Of a stretch of 5,379 bases of DNA, positions 4,789-5,379 are shown one piece after another. The DNA lies in contig JACOTV010000002.1 of the NCBI GenBank assembly GCA_016178125.1, positions 1 to 5,379 on the forward strand, given 5' to 3'. This DNA is from Candidatus Microgenomates bacterium (GTDB lineage: Bacteria; Patescibacteriota; Microgenomatia; UBA1406; GWC2-37-13). The position numbers were made by a program, and so were the translations under genes. How positions within the stretch are numbered: position 1 is the stretch's first letter; each line of letters opens with the position of its first letter. The notes under the pieces are model-generated. The model was not told where the DNA came from. It did no database searches and saw nothing but the letters and a program-made list of their open reading frames with translations.

Positions 4789-5379
4789 ATGAAAAAGAAT
4801 CTATCAGTGACCATTGTAATCCCCACCTGTTATGGTGGCGACTCCTTAATCTCGACCGCTGAGTCACTGTTTGCATCAACAAATGTACGCACATTTCGAT
4901 TCATGATCGTGTCAGATCGGTTCCCTATAAAGCCGGCAACCCGGAAAAAACTCGAGAAAATGGGCGTGCTGCCCGTAAAAAATCCTCAGACGTTTGTCGA
5001 GGGCGCGATGGCTTCAAATATCAGAATGGTATATAACACCGCAAAACTCTGGAATGGCGGAGCAAATTATTTGGCGGCGTCGGGACGCTGTCTAGCATTT
5101 CGCATGTCACTGTTTTCTAAGTTCCGCATCCCCGAGATTTTGGTGAACGCTGATATGTATTTTCTTCTTGAAAATAAACGGCTAAACGGAAAGTTTGCCA
5201 TGCTGCCTGACGCAAAAGTATTTATCCGTCCTCCTCAGAAACTCAAAGATCAGGTCGGTCCTTCGAGTCGATTTCAGTATCAGAAAGAAGAACTTAAAAA
5301 GTTTTTTGATTTCAACTACGCAAATGAATATCGTGTGCCGATGACTGATGCGATACAAGCAGTAATGAAAGAGATAATT
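4789..5379 (+). CDS. family 2 glycosyltransferase, right end cut by window edge and central block apparently missing
   Basis: The 197 codons from the ATG at 4789 run open to the window edge. LSVTIVIPTCYGGDSL (5-20) is the classic first strand and loop of a GT2 (GT-A fold) glycosyltransferase, and FRFMIVSDR (36-44) is the second strand with its Asp. From about residue 65 the chain reads NPQTFVEG and later WNGGANYLAASGRCLAFR (88-105) and NADMYFLLENKRLNG (120-134), which resemble the acceptor-side half of such enzymes. The stretch between, which should hold the DxD metal/nucleotide motif and its neighbouring helices (roughly 75-100 residues), is not there, yet the frame stays open. The product may thus be inactive or a regulatory relic, or the sequence may be collapsed. 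No membrane span is seen. It lies four bases after the oxidoreductase stop, suggesting co-transcription, without a Shine-Dalgarno. Confidence 0.75.
   Translation, partial: MKKNLSVTIVIPTCYGGDSLISTAESLFASTNVRTFRFMIVSDRFPIKPATRKKLEKMGVLPVKNPQTFVEGAMASNIRMVYNTAKLWNGGANYLAASGRCLAFRMSLFSKFRIPEILVNADMYFLLENKRLNGKFAMLPDAKVFIRPPQKLKDQVGPSSRFQYQKEELKKFFDFNYANEYRVPMTDAIQAVMKEII

Overview
The window is a stretch of bacterial chromosome of roughly balanced base composition, with ATG starts, TAA stops on all four complete genes and the standard genetic code. It carries an operon-like block for making and transferring a CDP-activated deoxy sugar, of the kind found in surface-polysaccharide loci. No start codon has a recognisable Shine-Dalgarno sequence, and a -10 box sits almost on the first start. 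This suits a lineage that uses leaderless or SD-independent initiation, such as some uncultivated Patescibacteria/CPR. That placement is a low-confidence guess, since no marker gene is present.

Layout: (1) 1-745, minus strand: the first 248 residues of a DMT/EamA-type membrane transporter that runs off the left edge. (2) 746-882: a divergent AT-rich spacer with candidate promoters for both directions. (3) 883-1668 rfbF, glucose-1-phosphate cytidylyltransferase, then after 12 bases (4) 1681-2667, an extended SDR sugar epimerase/reductase. (5) 2668-2836: a spacer filled by a structured RNA element (copy A) and a short REP-like palindrome. (6) 2837-3373: an RmlC/RfbC-type cupin 3,5-epimerase. 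(7) 3374-3497: a spacer filled by a second copy (B) of the same RNA element. (8) 3498-4784: a COG4091-type oxidoreductase with a Rossmann domain and a C-terminal SAF domain. (9) 4789 to the right edge: a family 2 glycosyltransferase, incomplete at the end.

Pathway (inference): RfbF would make CDP-glucose. A 4,6-dehydratase not seen here would give the 4-keto-6-deoxy sugar. The cupin epimerase, the SDR and perhaps the SAF-domain oxidoreductase would finish the sugar, and the glycosyltransferase would use it or act on the same glycan.

The main discovery candidate is the pair of ~113-nt intergenic elements flanking the epimerase gene. They align almost without gaps and fold into the same long interrupted hairpin. 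Seven base pairs have changed on both sides with pairing kept, and two more changes are G-U wobbles that work only on the + strand. The 24-nt apical region is nearly invariant (21 of 24). I do not recognise the family; it looks like a cis-acting structured RNA. Other points: the SDR and the glycosyltransferase each seem to lack a conserved internal block while staying in frame, and the cupin epimerase has Cys where the family has the His of its AHG motif.
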